64,000 nt of DNA from Siphonodentalium dalli (taxonomy: Eukaryota > Mollusca > Scaphopoda > Gadilida > Siphonodentaliidae): contig CP136067.1 in NCBI GenBank assembly GCA_032622095.1, positions 192,598,052-192,662,051 of the forward strand, given 5' to 3'. Numbering within the stretch: position 1 is the stretch's first letter; each line of letters opens with the position of its first letter. Below the pieces are notes generated by a model, which saw only the letters and a program-made list of their open reading frames with translations, was not told the origin of the DNA and did no database searches. The position numbers were made by a program, and so were the translations under genes. This document shows, one piece after another, positions 56,601 to 60,687 of the stretch.

Positions 56601-59506
56601 ACGGAACCGGGGTTGGGAGAATCTCTGAAACCACGGAACGGGGCTGGATGAATCCAATACAGCCGCGACCCAGTGATCTTGCTTATACCACTCAAGTTAA
56701 TCGCTAGCTATGTCCCTCTTCGTCAAAATGTAATATATATATATATAGCTCCGTTTCTCTTCACCGATGTTCAGTTCCTCTTTGCCAAACGCCAGGGCGG
56801 AGTCAGTCCCCTCTCTGATCTGGTATGATCGCTGTCATCACGTGTACGGAATGTAAGGAAACCTTACATTTTCTATTTAAGACTTTTGTCTGTTACATTC
56901 TGCATTATTCTGGGAAAATGAACTGCATGTCAATAGATATTCATTTAGAAATTAGCCAGATCAAATCAAAATGAATTTTACCGACAATTAAAGGTACTCA
57001 ATCCGATCAGACGCTCATAAATTACTATTTATTTGGCTTCGGGGGTAAAAAATATTTGATTCGAGTCGAGGAACCCACCCATCAAAGCTCAGGGTGATTA
57101 GATATCGATGTTTGAAATTTGCTGTTTCTATTGTTTGTGGACCAGATCATTTCCATGACCGCGTGCTAAAAACGGACAAATTGTGGTTGTAAGATGGATA
57201 ACTCGAATACCAAGTGGTTACTATTAACAATAATAACCACTCTGAGCTTTGATGGGTGGGTTCCTCGACTCGAATCAAATATGTTTTACCCCCCGAAGCC
57301 AAAGAAAAATAGTAATTTAGGAACGTCTGATCGGATTGAGTACCTTTAAGTTTTAATTTTTAATTTACTAACCCCAGATCACATTATATAAAATATATAC
57401 CATATTATATAGCATTTGAAAGAGGAAGCTCAAAAACACTGTATTATCAACTTCTCCGGTGTAATAAACTGTGAGCATGTTGTTTTCGTTGAGTTACCGA
57501 CGTGTTTTCGTCATCTAGATTGTAGTAAAAAGTTTATTATTTTCAATGGAGGGGGAATAACTTATACCTTCCATTGAAAATACATCTTTTGATTTAATTT
57601 TGGGATTTGGCATTCTCTGAGCCAAAACACAGATGTTTCAAGTGGTGATGAATTATAGTATTTTAATCATATTTTATGGCATAGACTGTTATTAAACCGT
57701 ATATCAAGTCACTATAAAAAAAATAATCGATGACTCGAAAATTAAGTGGGACTTTAAATAAAAAATGTTAGATGTAGTAACTTATGTATGCGTCATGCTT
57801 GCACTATAAGTGTTATAGATTTCCAATGGACACAATCGTTTAAAGATGTGGCAGGGCTTTAATTGTTTGTTAACCCTTTCATGACTGGAGCTTCCTCAAA
57901 TTTTACGAAAACCCATAGGGAGCCTCGCATATATAAGAGAATGCATTGGCCTAACAATATTTACCTTGACCTTTTAAGCCACTGCATTTTCTTATATAAG
58001 AGTATGCACTGACACAGGAACTTTAATGCAACACCAGTGCAGCTCCAGTCATGAAAGGGTTAAACAGAGATTTCTGCATAAACAAACACTCACAATGGTA
58101 CACTGATCCTACCGTTGTCTCGCCGAAATGTCTTTTCTCGGTCGAGCTACGTTAATCGTTTCCATTAGACGTTTTATCTTGGAGATTTATTAAAGGTACT
58201 CAATCCGATCATAGGGTCCCCACCTCAACAGATTCCAACAACAAACAATCCGATCAGAGGGTCCTATATTACTATTTCTTTGGCGTTTAGGGTAAAAAAT
58301 ATTTGATTCGAGTCGAGGAACCCATCAAACAAAGCTCAGAGTTATTATATATTGATTTTTGAAATTTTTATTTTCTCGAGATGAGTACTAATAATTGCCT
58401 TCAACTTCGCAATCTGCTCGAGATGTGTACACCAAAACACTATTCAAACAGACAAGGATGGATAACTCTAAAATCAAGTGGTAATAATAACGCAATTTTG
58501 ACTGTGTTCTGGGACAGAAAGTATTCCCGATAATGAAAAAAAATAGATTTCTAAAATCGATATCTAAAAAATCTGAGCTTTGATGGGTGGCTTCCTCGAC
58601 TCGAATCAAATATTTTTGACCCCCGAAGCCATTGGAATAATAATTGAGAGGAGTTTTATCGGATTGAGTACCTTTAAAGATGCATTATCCAAATTAAAGC
58701 TCCTAAATTACTATTTCTTTGGCTTCGGGGGTAAAATATATTTGAATCGAGTCGAGGAACCCACCCATTAAAGCTCAGATTGTTTAAGTTTGTTACTAGT
58801 ATTTCTCGAGATGTGCAATTATTTGTGGCCCAGAAAAACGTCGTCAAATGGACGGTCTCGGACAAAATTGCGGATGAAGATGGATAATATCTAAAAAATC
58901 AAGTGGTAATACGGCCAAATTTCGTGATACTCAAGTGATAATACGGCCATATTTCAATGAAATAAATGTTGATTAATAACACGTTTTGGGAAATTTGATA
59001 CCATAGTTGACAGTGGTTAGCATTATTTTGTTGCAGTTAATCGATTCTGATAACTAAAGCGTATTTTGAAGAAATGTTGTTGTTGTATCTTGATGATATG
59101 CGGACCGTCTGATCGGATTGAATACCTTTAATTGTGAGTTCTTGAGCTACTGAGTACTGACGTGGAATCCCGCGGATCGGGAAATAAAGACTCCATATGA
59201 TAGGTAATAAAACCACTATTTATATGTTGGTATGTAGTTAACTGAGACTGGAATAGTTGGTGAACTAAGATGTTGAAATAATTATTCACTTACCTGGCAC
59301 GTACAGTACGTCACATTATGTACTATGCGTTGTCTGTGCGAATTTGTTTGTCTTGGTGTCGCACGATTGAGCCGAACGACAATAGGCGACCGCCACACAA
59401 CCCGGGGTCCTTCGACAGAGAGCCGCGCATCCAGTCAGCCCATATTTCCCATTTAAAGGAGTCTCCGAGACCCATCCCAAGTTTGGAACGATTTCGAACT
59501 TTGTTT
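14123..59506 (-). CDS. Spliced gene model: PAN-like plus C-terminal domain secreted protein
   Basis: Gene-level entry for the exons listed separately: 59294-59506, 33875-34056, 32451-32620, 20623-20780, 14123-14172. Introns are about 25.2, 1.25, 11.7 and 6.45 kb. The last four exons are bounded by AG and GT, and all phases agree (0, 2 and 1 at their three junctions), which is very unlikely by chance. The PAN-like exon also leaves phase 1, matching the next exon, but it carries an in-frame TAA and is the less certain member. I recognise the C-terminal part as a domain pattern of secreted molluscan proteins (WF.PSRL...F.I....GC.ND...LV...C......YS......ADV.AI) without a firm name. The cysteines suggest an extracellular protein. 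No signal-peptide exon was found; it may lie beyond 64000. The introns hold nearly all the mobile elements of the window. Confidence 0.6.
14175..14941. other. Intronic sequence with inverted repeats
   Basis: Part of the last intron. An imperfect foldback lies at 14750-14924, with arms GAGCTCCATGAATTCCGTTC...CCCAGTTCCC and GGGAACTGGGAACGGAATTG...GGAGCTC. A 128-aa frame at 14289-14675 has no domain and is likely chance. Confidence 0.45.
14942..18879. mobile_element. Region bounded by 22-bp perfect inverted repeats
   Basis: CCCTGGTCAAGTGGTCCTGC(TA) at 14942-14963 is mirrored exactly at 18858-18879. Pairing continues further in, imperfectly (GCCTCCGATTCAAAAA near 15035 with TTTTTGAATCGGAGGC near 18423, and CCCGATTGTGA with TCACAATCGGGA). 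A related inner pair lies near 17322 and 18201. This may be an old DNA transposon with nested relatives or two inverted MITE copies. No transposase is seen. Confidence 0.45.
15880..16575 (+). repeat. Diverged ~290-bp tandem repeat
   Basis: Blocks such as CTGCTTGCGACC.CAACTC (16053 and 16345), CAGGGTCGGT...TTGT and GT.CTGGGGA recur about 290 bp apart, with a third partial copy from 15900. Two copies keep the same reading frame (TGIK.ASS.......GTKF.F), but no known domain is recognised and the frames stop soon. Confidence 0.5.
18910..19025. repeat. Perfect 37-bp-arm hairpin
   Basis: The arm at 18910-18946 (starts ACAACTCATCCCCAGCTTAT) and its exact reverse complement at 18989-19025 enclose a 42-nt loop. 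It is a foldback element or MITE remnant inside an intron. Confidence 0.9.
19026..20622. other. Intron with a foldback; no gene
   Basis: A foldback at 19736-19876 has arms ATCATGACCTGGGATGTG / CACATCCCAGGTCATGAT and GGGGGCCAGATATTTGG / CCAAATATCTGGCCCC. The stretch 19966-20095 (GATATTCGTGATTATCGTGG ... CGCGCGCGCAG) recurs at 50745-50860, so it is a dispersed repeat. Confidence 0.5.
20623..20780 (-). CDS. Internal exon of the spliced gene
   Basis: The acceptor CCATTAACAG and donor ACCG|GTGAGT enclose 158 nt (1 + 52 codons + 1). The exon reads RYFIIYTANSGCPNDQMYIL then VSQGTSDCSYDNAHNPPLFM then YSTLNTVGQFET. GC.ND...LV...C..........YS is the conserved core of the C-terminal domain, with cysteines that may pair. 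Incoming phase (A completing TC from the previous exon) and outgoing phase (G) match the neighbours. Confidence 0.75.
20783..21463. other. Intron; short duplicated stretch
   Basis: AAGAAAAAAGTTTCAAATTT is directly repeated near 21285 and 21308. A short minus-strand ATG-initiated stretch (MTSSGSSESII) ends at a donor-like GGTAAG at 21036, but its phase does not fit the neighbouring exon. Confidence 0.35.
21464..21690. mobile_element. Foldback MITE, copy 1
   Basis: Long inverted arms (GAATTTAGTGATGCTACCCC...GCGGGCTAGC and its complement) enclose an inner hairpin with AGAATG..GTCCCCAGAGGGTG. The second copy at 55921-56176 keeps complete termini ACAAGCCTTGAAATAG / CTATTTCAAGGCTTGT. Confidence 0.8.
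21691..22839. other. Intron; no gene recognised
   Basis: AT-rich sequence. Open frames of 63-98 aa carry no domain. Confidence 0.35.
22840..23250 (+). repeat. Dispersed repeat, copy 1
   Basis: It matches 57400-57760 over about 350 bp, including ATTTGAAAGAG.AAGCTC, GGTGTAATAAACTGTGA.CA, GAGTTACCGACGTGTTTT.GT and AAAATTAAGTGGG.CTTTAA. An extra internal segment (AACTCTATATATTAAAGATA) is present only here. It is probably non-autonomous mobile DNA. Confidence 0.65.
23251..26380. other. Intron; no gene recognised
   Basis: AT-rich sequence. 23940-24020 is a partial relative of the repeat at 33210-33480 (CGCACC.GAACAAGT...AATATGT.TTTAAA). 24555-24830 is a purine/pyrimidine-skewed stretch with repeated GGGGCA and GCCCC motifs. 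No exon-like segment was recognised. Confidence 0.35.
26381..27340. other. Intron; no gene recognised
   Basis: Contains G-rich (26390-26412) and C-rich (26735-26750) tracts and a segment loosely similar to 5480-5800. Confidence 0.35.
27341..27630. repeat. 151-bp tandem duplication
   Basis: Copies start at 27341 (GTTACTGCATGTTGAAATTA) and 27492. They share CATTCCTACAAAT, AATAGGATTCAAGTC and CATATAATAATATTTGTAAC. Confidence 0.85.
27896..28772 (+). mobile_element. HINE-like element interrupted by a foldback
   Basis: The left end CTAGCCGATGTGCCCCCTCT is followed by TCGTTCGGGC. The right end is ACCAAATTTGAGTCGGATCG, an ACACAAATACATACATACAG tract and AAAATATATAATAGA. Its core is unlike the 122-bp unit and contains duplicated CAAGGTCAAGGACACGGTCG (28527 and 28615). 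The foldback at 28007-28521 is inserted within a core unit. Confidence 0.6.
28007..28521. mobile_element. Foldback MITE nested in the HINE
   Basis: Terminal arms CTTAGAACAAATGTGTATAA / TTATACACATTTGTTCTAAG pair nearly perfectly for tens of bases, then an inner hairpin pairs (AAAGCTGCC, GGCAGCTGCC, AAACTTTG). The whole element is 515 bp and almost self-complementary. Confidence 0.8.
28773..30618. other. Intron; no gene recognised
   Basis: A minus-strand 161-aa frame (29753-30238) contains CPIC but no recognisable domain and may be chance or a decayed retroelement. Confidence 0.35.
30619..31180. mobile_element. piggyBac-like MITE, copy 2 (expanded)
   Basis: TTAA at both ends with termini CCCTTTCATTTACGGGAGCT and AGCTCCAGTCATGGAGGGG. 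Internally it shares GTGCCAATGCA.TTTCTTATAT and GAATGCATTGGCCTAACAAT with copy 1. The middle is expanded by repeats of TTTTTCTTACATTCTTTAAC. Confidence 0.8.
31463..31922 (-). mobile_element. AAAGGTACTC-family MITE, copy b
   Basis: Inverted relative to copy a. The right side carries GAAGCCAAAGAAATAGTAAT and TCTGATCGGATTGAGTACCT; the left side is AAAGGTATTCAATCCGATCA. Confidence 0.85.
31957..32395. mobile_element. GC-rich nested palindrome element with GTTTGC flanks
   Basis: A 439-bp element with termini TATGGAATCC...ATTAGGGCCACTTGCTAGTG and the matching complement ending CCTAATAGGATTCCATA. It is flanked by GTTTGC on both sides (31951-31956 and 32396-32401), a likely 6-bp target duplication. 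The interior is built of GCGCTTTCGGCGCGCGCCGA-type palindromes separated by CAAAATGTGC or TATTAGCGCATG blocks, so it folds at several scales. It lies 55 bp past the donor of exon 32451-32620. A 96-aa frame (32064-32354) merely reads through the repeats. Confidence 0.8.
32451..32620 (-). CDS. Internal exon of the spliced gene
   Basis: The acceptor CATTCTTTAG and donor GGTC|GTAAGT enclose 170 nt (56 codons + 2). The exon reads ARIEFITGEQTSAWLNYDVD then GAGKYGWFTPSRLVSSRWPD then LPRGSYFYFEMDRSIW. WFTPSRL...W.DL is the recurrent motif of this domain. Codon-like composition, open only in this frame, and phase agreement on both sides make it a solid exon. There is no ATG, so it escapes ORF calling. 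Confidence 0.8.
32640..33209. other. Intron between two exons
   Basis: No feature recognised. Frames of 61-83 aa carry no domain. Confidence 0.35.
33210..33480 (+). repeat. Dispersed repeat inside the short intron
   Basis: It is the inverted counterpart of 53612-53880. Shared blocks include GCGAAATCGTT, AGTAAATATTTA, TAGCGTAGTTCAGA.AATGTT, TGGAGTGGTACGGTCGATTT and TTTCACGCACCCGAA.AAGT. A partial third copy lies at 23940-24020. Confidence 0.65.
33719..33774. repeat. (AT)n microsatellite
   Basis: About 26 uninterrupted AT dinucleotides. Confidence 0.95.
33875..34056 (-). CDS. Internal exon of the spliced gene
   Basis: The donor ACAAAG|GTGAGA is good. The acceptor (GACTCATAG) has a poor pyrimidine tract, because a 105-bp MITE sits 20 bp upstream. 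The 182-nt exon (2 + 60 codons) reads KPFRHLRTPDAWKLLFSARN then GTGINFWGKFKDESFICTTE then CDDIFRGLFMREWDTFGFTK. LLF.A..G.G...W..F...C.T.C...FR matches the N-terminal half of the same domain. It leaves phase 0 into ARIEFITG. Confidence 0.7.
34077..34181. mobile_element. 105-bp MITE next to a splice acceptor
   Basis: Arms GTTAATAGACGAGCGGCTGG then ACATTCGTAAACT, and the complement AGTTTACGAATGTCCAGTCA then CGAGTCCATTAAC. It is immediately upstream (minus strand) of the acceptor of exon 33875-34056. Confidence 0.8.
34187..34619 (+). mobile_element. AAAGGTACTC-family MITE, copy c
   Basis: Starts AAAGGTACTCAATCCGACTA, carries CTCCTAAATTACTATTTCTT and GAGGAACCCACCAATCAA, and ends TCGGATTGACTATCTTTAAA. 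Confidence 0.85.
34620..35639. other. No gene recognised; another element terminus
   Basis: The stretch 34975-35035 (GGCAGACAGGTGGACAGACA then TATCCTACTCTTATATATAT) resembles the right end at 44889-44940, so it is probably a HINE-like terminus of a different family. The rest is AT-rich without domains. Confidence 0.4.
35689..36120 (-). pseudogene. Gypsy RNase H remainder
   Basis: Reads TDKELLAVRYFVEYYRQYLT then SDHQALVWLF and NADALSR, the classic C-terminal half of gypsy RNase H. The N-terminal part with the first catalytic aspartate (TDAS-type) is missing because of the deletion. After DALSRCP comes a cysteine-rich stretch and a stop; no HHCC integrase finger follows. Confidence 0.8.
36161..36775 (-). 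pseudogene. Gypsy reverse transcriptase
   Basis: Contains LRLCVDYRRVN, the FSTCDLMAGYHHIPV motif, FEYLVMPYGMSNSGSVFQRA and the catalytic box LIYIDDFIIF, then KCKLLQDSVRFLGH. The order and spacing are canonical. It ends by frameshift in the connection region just before the deletion. Confidence 0.85.
36796..37488 (-). pseudogene. Gypsy protease-RT linker region
   Basis: A 230-aa frame between protease and RT, with HYHIPPKSEWLIDVWVDR and a C-terminal THIEDK-rich acidic part. This position is normal for the variable segment of gypsy Pol. No catalytic motif was recognised. Confidence 0.6.
37675..37860 (-). pseudogene. Gypsy aspartic protease
   Basis: The frame has FTADTGATRTLI, the D-T-G-A active-site motif of retroviral-type aspartic proteases. 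It is broken from the gag frame by a frameshift. Confidence 0.75.
37838..38482 (-). pseudogene. Gypsy gag C-terminal part (nucleocapsid)
   Basis: A zinc knuckle CFICNSPQHWANRC (C-X2-C-X4-H-X4-C) sits in a basic, glycine/asparagine-rich context. The N-terminal continuation lies in another frame at 38541-38855. Confidence 0.8.
38541..38855 (-). pseudogene. Gypsy gag central domain
   Basis: FTGNEPWKIWLNRFNAIA and LPKLQGPAGDFVYGQLS fit the Retrotrans_gag pattern (W..W...F, L...L.G.A...). A frameshift or stop separates it from the nucleocapsid. Confidence 0.75.
39187..39447 (-). pseudogene. Probable gypsy gag N-terminus
   Basis: The first ATG-initiated frame after the primer-binding-like site: MSYSKRLGKRNIRSSQ then an acidic, low-complexity stretch. 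The position suggests the gag start, but the sequence itself is not diagnostic. Confidence 0.45.
39591..39611 (-). promoter_or_regulatory. Primer-binding-site-like sequence (tRNA-Leu type)
   Basis: On the minus strand it reads TGGTGTCACGGAAGTGGGAT, close to the complement of a leucine tRNA 3' end (TGGTGTCAGAAGTGGG) with a 2-nt insertion. It lies about 145 bp before the probable gag start, as expected just inside a 5' LTR. Confidence 0.55.
39612..42200. other. AT-rich region, possibly gypsy 5' LTR; no gene
   Basis: If the primer site is right, the LTR begins at 39612 and extends to higher coordinates, but no second copy exists to fix its end. Several GCCACTTCAGGC or GCCTCTTCAGGC motifs recur at 41270-41570. 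A perfect palindrome lies at 40430-40496. Frames here are short and domain-free. Confidence 0.4.
40430..40496. repeat. Perfect palindrome, 32-bp arms
   Basis: Arms 40430-40461 (TATTTACTTTAAATATGAGA...) and 40465-40496 are exact complements with a 3-nt centre AAT. The half-arm TTTAAATATGA also occurs just upstream (40408-40420). Confidence 0.9.
42201..42980. other. No firm gene; weak C1q-like trace on the minus strand
   Basis: A minus-strand frame at 42462-42686 has FPKLFLKSGYHHSTGRYIDS then SEGRY, reminiscent of the F..V..N.G..Y...TG.Y..P..G.Y segment of C1q domains. Key residues such as the proline are missing and no splice sites were confirmed. Confidence 0.2.
42981..43840. repeat. Diverged tandem repeats (~175 bp)
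   Basis: Related blocks (AATACTTAAAATAGGGTGG, CAGTGAA, GCCAGCCGCTTTTTGTAAAG, TGTC..AT...CTGATA) recur near 43010, 43410, 43588 and 43760. A further copy near 44800-44890 lies beyond the HINE insertion. Confidence 0.5.
43841..44338 (-). mobile_element. HINE-like element
   Basis: Read on the minus strand: CTAG at 44338, the CCCGACGTTGTCCGGG hairpin, three 122-bp core units each with GCGCATGCGC, then the ACTACACACACGTACCAAG tail, a CAGACAGACAGACA tract and AATATATATGAGA. Confidence 0.7.
44339..44587 (-). mobile_element. Short HINE-like element, tandem to the previous one
   Basis: Single-core version: left end CTAGCCGATGAGCCCGACG at 44587, one core unit, tail with TCTGTCTGTTTGTCTGTC (plus strand) and AAAATATATATA. 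Confidence 0.65.
44588..44664. repeat. (AT)n microsatellite
   Basis: A long AT dinucleotide tract abutting the left end of a HINE-like element. Confidence 0.95.
44665..45161. other. Interrupted repeat and element end; no gene
   Basis: 44800-44890 continues the diverged repeat from 43840. 44889-44940 (AGACAGACAGACGGAAAAAC then ATCATACTCTGTTATATAG) resembles the terminus at 34975-35035. Confidence 0.4.
45162..45388 (+). CDS. Possible terminal exon, function unknown
   Basis: An acceptor-like TTTATTTATTTCAG precedes 75 codons without ATG: LHFSKLLSEGCREGSFNLTV then PCANFYRKSYFVRTTPTSNT, ending QR and a TGA at 45386-45388. GC content is higher than the surroundings. No domain is recognised and no partner exon was found. 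It could equally be non-coding. Confidence 0.2.
45763..45843. repeat. Hairpin
   Basis: AGAGCACGCGAATAGTTCTT and AAGAACAATTCTTGTGCTCT pair around a short pyrimidine-rich loop. Confidence 0.7.
45844..46446. other. No gene recognised
   Basis: Contains a C-run near 46062. A 94-aa frame has no domain. Confidence 0.35.
46447..49235 (+). mobile_element. HINE-like element carrying a 2-kb insertion
   Basis: The left end CTAGAAGGTGACCCGACTTC then GTCCGGGC, one core unit and a GATACCTCGGCCGGTGATGA segment. It is then interrupted at TTA (46688-46690) and resumes at 48745 with TTAACGCGACACAGTCAAAT, running to AAAATATATAATAGA. Uninterrupted sister copies are at 49236-49979 and 51187-51918, which define the insertion precisely. 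Confidence 0.75.
46691..48744. mobile_element. Composite Harbinger-like insertion (two MITE copies around 0.83 kb)
   Basis: Outer termini GGTGACACTCCACAGTTTC and GAAACTGTGGAGTGTCACC are flanked by the 3-bp duplication TTA, typical of PIF/Harbinger (TWA) insertions. Copy A is 46691-47335 and copy B is 48163-48744. They are nearly identical, except that B lacks about 66 bp corresponding to 46916-46983. The 0.83-kb middle has no coding features. The superfamily is inferred from TSD and terminus only. Confidence 0.7.
49236..49979 (+). mobile_element. HINE-like element, uninterrupted sister copy
   Basis: Directly follows the previous element at the junction ATAGA|CTAG. One core unit, the GACGACGTCATAGAA segment, a CGAAATTGGCTTAGTCGTTT stretch, a (CA)n plus ACAAACAAACACA tract and AAAATATATAATAGA. 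Confidence 0.75.
49990..51184 (+). mobile_element. HINE-like element of a further subfamily
   Basis: Left end CTAGCAGGTTAGCCCGCCAC then CGGCGGC. Two 122-bp core units follow (50095-50340), then unrelated sequence with duplicated TAGCAAGTTTGAGCTCAATC (50616 and 50683) and a repeat shared with 19966-20095. The right end is a (CA)n tract and CTCAAAATATATAGTA. It is probably a composite of more than one insertion. Confidence 0.5.
51187..51918 (+). mobile_element. HINE-like element, uninterrupted sister copy
   Basis: Nearly identical to the ends of 46447-49235 and to 49236-49979. Ends AAAATATATAATAGA directly before CTAGCCGATGAGCCC. Confidence 0.75.
51919..52682 (+). mobile_element. HINE-like element with core units and a duplicated left end
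   Basis: Left-end motifs recur at 51919-51965 (GACGTTGTCCGGGC twice) and again at 52170-52195, so two elements may be fused. Core units, the CAAACTACACACACGTACCA tail, (CAAA)n/(CATA)n tracts and AATATATATGAGA follow. Confidence 0.7.
52858..53277 (+). pseudogene. LINE C-terminal fragment
   Basis: A 139-aa frame ending in TGA: PDPISIWKLWVTCRDEPAFF, then NASVCYHCKLNYSNQLFHMY then SKC, then NTFWYSIIDRFGIHAFNFLE and ETLLAYFFGG. P..IW..W..CRD.P plus C..C......H....C.....R..FW..I.D.FG matches the post-RT zinc region of invertebrate LINE proteins. The RT domain is not present upstream, where a HINE ends at 52682. It is a 5'-truncated copy, unlikely to be functional. Confidence 0.55.
53278..53530 (+). 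repeat. LINE 3' untranslated tail
   Basis: Follows the LINE stop codon and ends near TTTGGAGGAATAAACATCTC, which includes an AATAAA polyadenylation signal. No poly(A) tract remains. Confidence 0.4.
53612..53880 (-). repeat. Dispersed repeat (inverted copy of 33210-33480)
   Basis: Matches the complement of 33210-33480 over most of its length, for example AAATCGACCGTACCACTCCA and TGAACTACGCTCAATTGTAA. Confidence 0.65.
53881..54269. other. No gene recognised
   Basis: AT-rich sequence without domains. Confidence 0.4.
54270..54540. repeat. C/A-rich minisatellite, strand-asymmetric
   Basis: Units of the type CGACAACAAACCACCCACAC plus CCACCC, 20-27 bp, about 11 copies. The minus strand is rich in GGGTGTGGGTGG and may form G-quadruplexes. 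Frames in it (PTTNHPHP, VVCCRGGCGW) are artefacts. Confidence 0.85.
54541..55920. other. No gene recognised
   Basis: AT-rich. A 91-aa frame at 55504-55779 has no domain. Confidence 0.4.
55921..56176. mobile_element. Foldback MITE, copy 2
   Basis: Complete termini ACAAGCCTTGAAATAG / CTATTTCAAGGCTTGT, then GTGTCTGTTATTTGCAGAAT / complement, then two nested hairpins built on GTCCCCAGAGGGTGAATTT and CCCGCATAGC. Sister to 21464-21690. Confidence 0.85.
56447..56669. mobile_element. Foldback element
   Basis: Outer arms CGCGGCAATATTGGAT / ATCCAATACAGCCGCG and inner arms CCGGTTCCGTGGTTTTAGTG then CTACAGGTCAAAGTTTTG with their complements at 56570-56610. The ACCACGGAAC block is partly duplicated at 56630. 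Confidence 0.65.
56990..57348. mobile_element. AAAGGTACTC-family MITE, copy d (symmetrical foldback)
   Basis: Both ends are the same left-type end in opposite orientation, with arms of about 115 bp: AAAGGTACTCAATCCGATCA...CGAGTCGAGGAACCCACCCA and its complement. Confidence 0.85.
57400..57760 (+). repeat. Dispersed repeat, copy 2
   Basis: Sister of 22840-23250. It shares GAGTTACCGACGTGTTTTCG and CAAGTGGTGATGAATTATAG-type blocks and ends AAAATTAAGTGGGACTTTAA. Confidence 0.65.
57870..58063. mobile_element. piggyBac-like MITE, copy 3 (shortest, best termini)
   Basis: TTAA, then CCCTTTCATGACTGGAGCT, and at the other end AGCTCCAGTCATGAAAGGG then TTAA. It keeps the internal GCATATATAAGAGAATGCAT motif. 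Confidence 0.85.
58191..58677. mobile_element. AAAGGTACTC-family MITE, copy e (foldback type)
   Basis: Left AAAGGTACTCAATCCGATCA with an extra duplicated CAATCCGATCAGAGGGTCC, right TTTTATCGGATTGAGTACCT. Both halves carry the CGAGTCGAGGAACCC block in opposite orientation. Confidence 0.8.
58678..59130 (+). mobile_element. AAAGGTACTC-family MITE, copy f (abuts copy e)
   Basis: Starts at the end of copy e with CTCCTAAATTACTATTTCTT, includes GACAGTGGTTAGCATTATTT and ends GTCTGATCGGATTGAATACC. It has the same interior as copies a-c. Confidence 0.8.
59294..59506 (-). pseudogene. PAN/apple-like exon with an in-frame stop
   Basis: An acceptor (CATCGTTGTCACAG) and a strong donor (CCAG|GTAAGTG) enclose 213 nt, phase 1 in and 1 out, the symmetrical phase common for shuffled extracellular domains. 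It reads TKFEIVPNLGWVSETPLNGK then YGLTGCAALCRRTPGCVAVA then YCRSAQSC. C..LC...PGC.AV.Y......C is the PAN/apple cysteine pattern. A TAA (59316-59318) interrupts the frame before CDVLYVP and the donor. The outgoing phase fits exon 33875-34056. Either this copy is dead, a weaker donor GTACAT just before the stop is used (also phase 1), or a short product is made. Confidence 0.5.
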
Positions 59507-59530
59507 CTGTGACAACGATGGCAGATACCA

Positions 59531-60687
59531 ATGTTATAAACAGTGAATATTTACGCTTGCATGGTTGTCTTGTTACTGTTCATCAATATGTCTGAACGAT
59601 CTGTCGAGTTTGTACCGCATAAATACCACGTGACTCAATGTGATTTTTCGGATGCTATCAGTATTCAGACCCAATCGACTAATTGGCGAATTCTACGTCA
59701 GGCGGTCGACCTATATAGATATATAGCATTTAGTATGTACATAGTATAATGGCTGAAACCTGTATATTATTAAGGTTCACTCTAAATAAAGTTTAGTTAC
59801 TGGTGACTAAATTATAGTCAACTGTTAACTAAACTATTGGATCAAACTCATCGATCCGACAAAACAATAATTGGTAACTAAATCTTGACTAACTATTTCT
59901 TAGTCAATTCTTAACTAAACTATTTGGTAAAACTTCTCTGACTAAACATTGGGTAACTATACTGACTAAAATTGATTACCTCGTTTTACTCCTACACAAT
60001 CAATTTGATTTAATTGTAACCCAACCATTTGGGTCACTATTAATCCGTTAAATCTTAACCCAATATTTAGTCAGATTTTAATCCAGTATGTAACTAATCA
60101 TTGGGTTACATTGTAAAAACAATGGGTTTCGAAAAAACTATTTGGGGAATTTGGGCAACATAGTTTATGTATGTACCATATACTGGAGACATTGGAAACC
60201 AATGTTGACAAGCTTCTTATAGATTAGTTGCCTCAAAAAATGGCGTTACCATAGCAACAGTATGTGGTTCTAAGAATTCTGAAAAATGGTCATATATGAA
60301 GTACTTAAGTGATTACGGTGGACTTATTGGTGGATATAGTTATTTATCACATAATTTGGCCATAAAAGCAGTTTCATAATTATCGGTAATAGACACGTTT
60401 AATATCAGCGCGTGCGATGACGTCACGGCGTTCTTCAAATAACTTGCGATCGCTGTAGTTTATGATTGTTGTTTTCGATGAATATTTCGCGTTGCTTCGG
60501 GTTTATTTGATCATGTGATAAAAGGTATCGTACACTCGTCCTATTTTATACGTAATTTATCAACCTCGTCCACTAAATTCTATTTGAGCCTCGGTAAACC
60601 TCGGCTCAAATCGAATTTTGTGAACTCGGTTGATAAATTCCGTATAAAATAGAAGCTCATGTGAGATCCTCTATATAATAATATTAA
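59531..60687. other. No gene recognised; repetitive TTAGTTA-type stretch and foldback
   Basis: 59770-60130 repeats ACTAAACTATT, GGTAACTA and GGGTTAC motifs in a degenerate way. An inverted repeat spans 60539-60652 (CCTATTTTATACGTAATTTA and its complement). No signal-peptide exon could be recognised here. Confidence 0.4.
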
